Shown in pieces: positions 6,929 through 7,053 of a stretch of DNA of 7,053 nucleotides (positions are counted from its first letter, which is position 1; every line of letters begins with the position of its first letter). This stretch comes from a bacterium. GTDB lineage: Bacteria; Pseudomonadota; Gammaproteobacteria; Burkholderiales; Thiobacteraceae. Made by a program: the position numbers and the translations under genes. The notes under the pieces were generated by a model that was not told where the DNA came from, did not search any database, and was given only the letters and a program-made list of their open reading frames with translations. The DNA is taken from the NCBI GenBank assembly GCA_027438535.1, contig DAIAMA010000062.1:1-7053 (forward strand), given 5' to 3'.

Positions 6929-7053
6929 TTAAATTACCCGCTCGTTTCCGCCATCCACAGGCACTTGCGCCGCGGTGGTTTTGGCGAACAGCGGGCCGCA
7001 CATTTCGGCGGCGAGTTCCGCGACATCGCGGCTGGTCACTTCGATTTTGAGCA
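6929..7053 (-). CDS. Short-chain dehydrogenase C-terminus (partial), possibly of an aldolase/dehydrogenase fusion
   Basis: Only the last 40 codons and the TAA stop are in the window; the gene enters from the right edge, so it is 5'-partial. The tail contains SRDVAELAAEMCGPLFAKTT followed by AAQVPVDGGNERVI. The helix, then a TTGxQxPVDGG-type strand, is the usual end of the Rossmann-fold short-chain dehydrogenase/reductase family, where this region closes the substrate pocket and tetramer interface. The exact ending PVDGGNERVI recalls the YuxG-type bifunctional class II aldolase/short-chain dehydrogenases, but this is from memory of the family and the aldolase half is not visible. The stop lies one base before the mtnA start, so the two are very probably co-transcribed and may act on the same methylthio-sugar. 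A stand-alone dehydrogenase remains possible. Confidence 0.8.
   Translation of the reverse strand, partial: LKIEVTSRDVAELAAEMCGPLFAKTTAAQVPVDGGNERVI

Noticed and set aside
6004..7050. A 348-codon open frame on the plus strand covering nearly all of mtnA
   Set aside because: It lies antisense to a gene with clear MtnA motifs; its protein is Arg/His-rich with no recognisable domain, as expected from the high-GC third positions of the real gene.
1..7053. tRNA, rRNA, CRISPR array, insertion sequence or phage attachment site
   Set aside because: No cloverleaf, regularly spaced repeat, transposase motif or terminal inverted repeat was seen on either strand.

Overview
The window reads as a bacterial chromosome segment, most likely from a proteobacterium and perhaps a betaproteobacterium. 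That guess rests on the style of the MtnA protein, the mixed GC content and a possible sigma-54 promoter; nothing here fixes the taxon. All four supported genes lie on the minus strand, so the story runs from right to left. No RNA genes, insertion sequences or CRISPR arrays are visible.

Right end (5875-7053), a metabolic pair. The last 40 codons of a short-chain dehydrogenase-like protein end one base before a complete mtnA. MtnA is the isomerase that opens 5-methylthioribose-1-phosphate in methionine salvage. The dehydrogenase C-terminus resembles that of fused class II aldolase/dehydrogenase proteins. If it is one, this could be a DHAP-shunt type branch of methylthioadenosine disposal rather than the classical salvage cycle.

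Middle (5540-5874), a 335-base gap. It holds a terminator-like hairpin with a T-tract, several short palindromes, a sigma-54-type -24/-12 match, and a clear ribosome binding site before a TTG start codon.

Left and centre (1-5539), a two-gene glycan-modification operon. The first gene (872 codons) fuses a GT-B glycosyltransferase to two separate SAM-dependent methyltransferase domains. Ten bases downstream begins a very large gene, 970 codons of which are in the window and which is still open at the left edge. It carries an N-terminal GT-A-like domain, two canonical family 2 glycosyltransferase domains, and the start of a fourth GT-like domain whose acidic motif looks degenerate. Together the pair carries up to five glycosyltransferase-like and two methyltransferase domains. 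This suggests stepwise building and methylation of a surface glycan or protein-linked sugar chain (polysaccharide, O-antigen or flagellin glycan); the acceptor cannot be told from the window.
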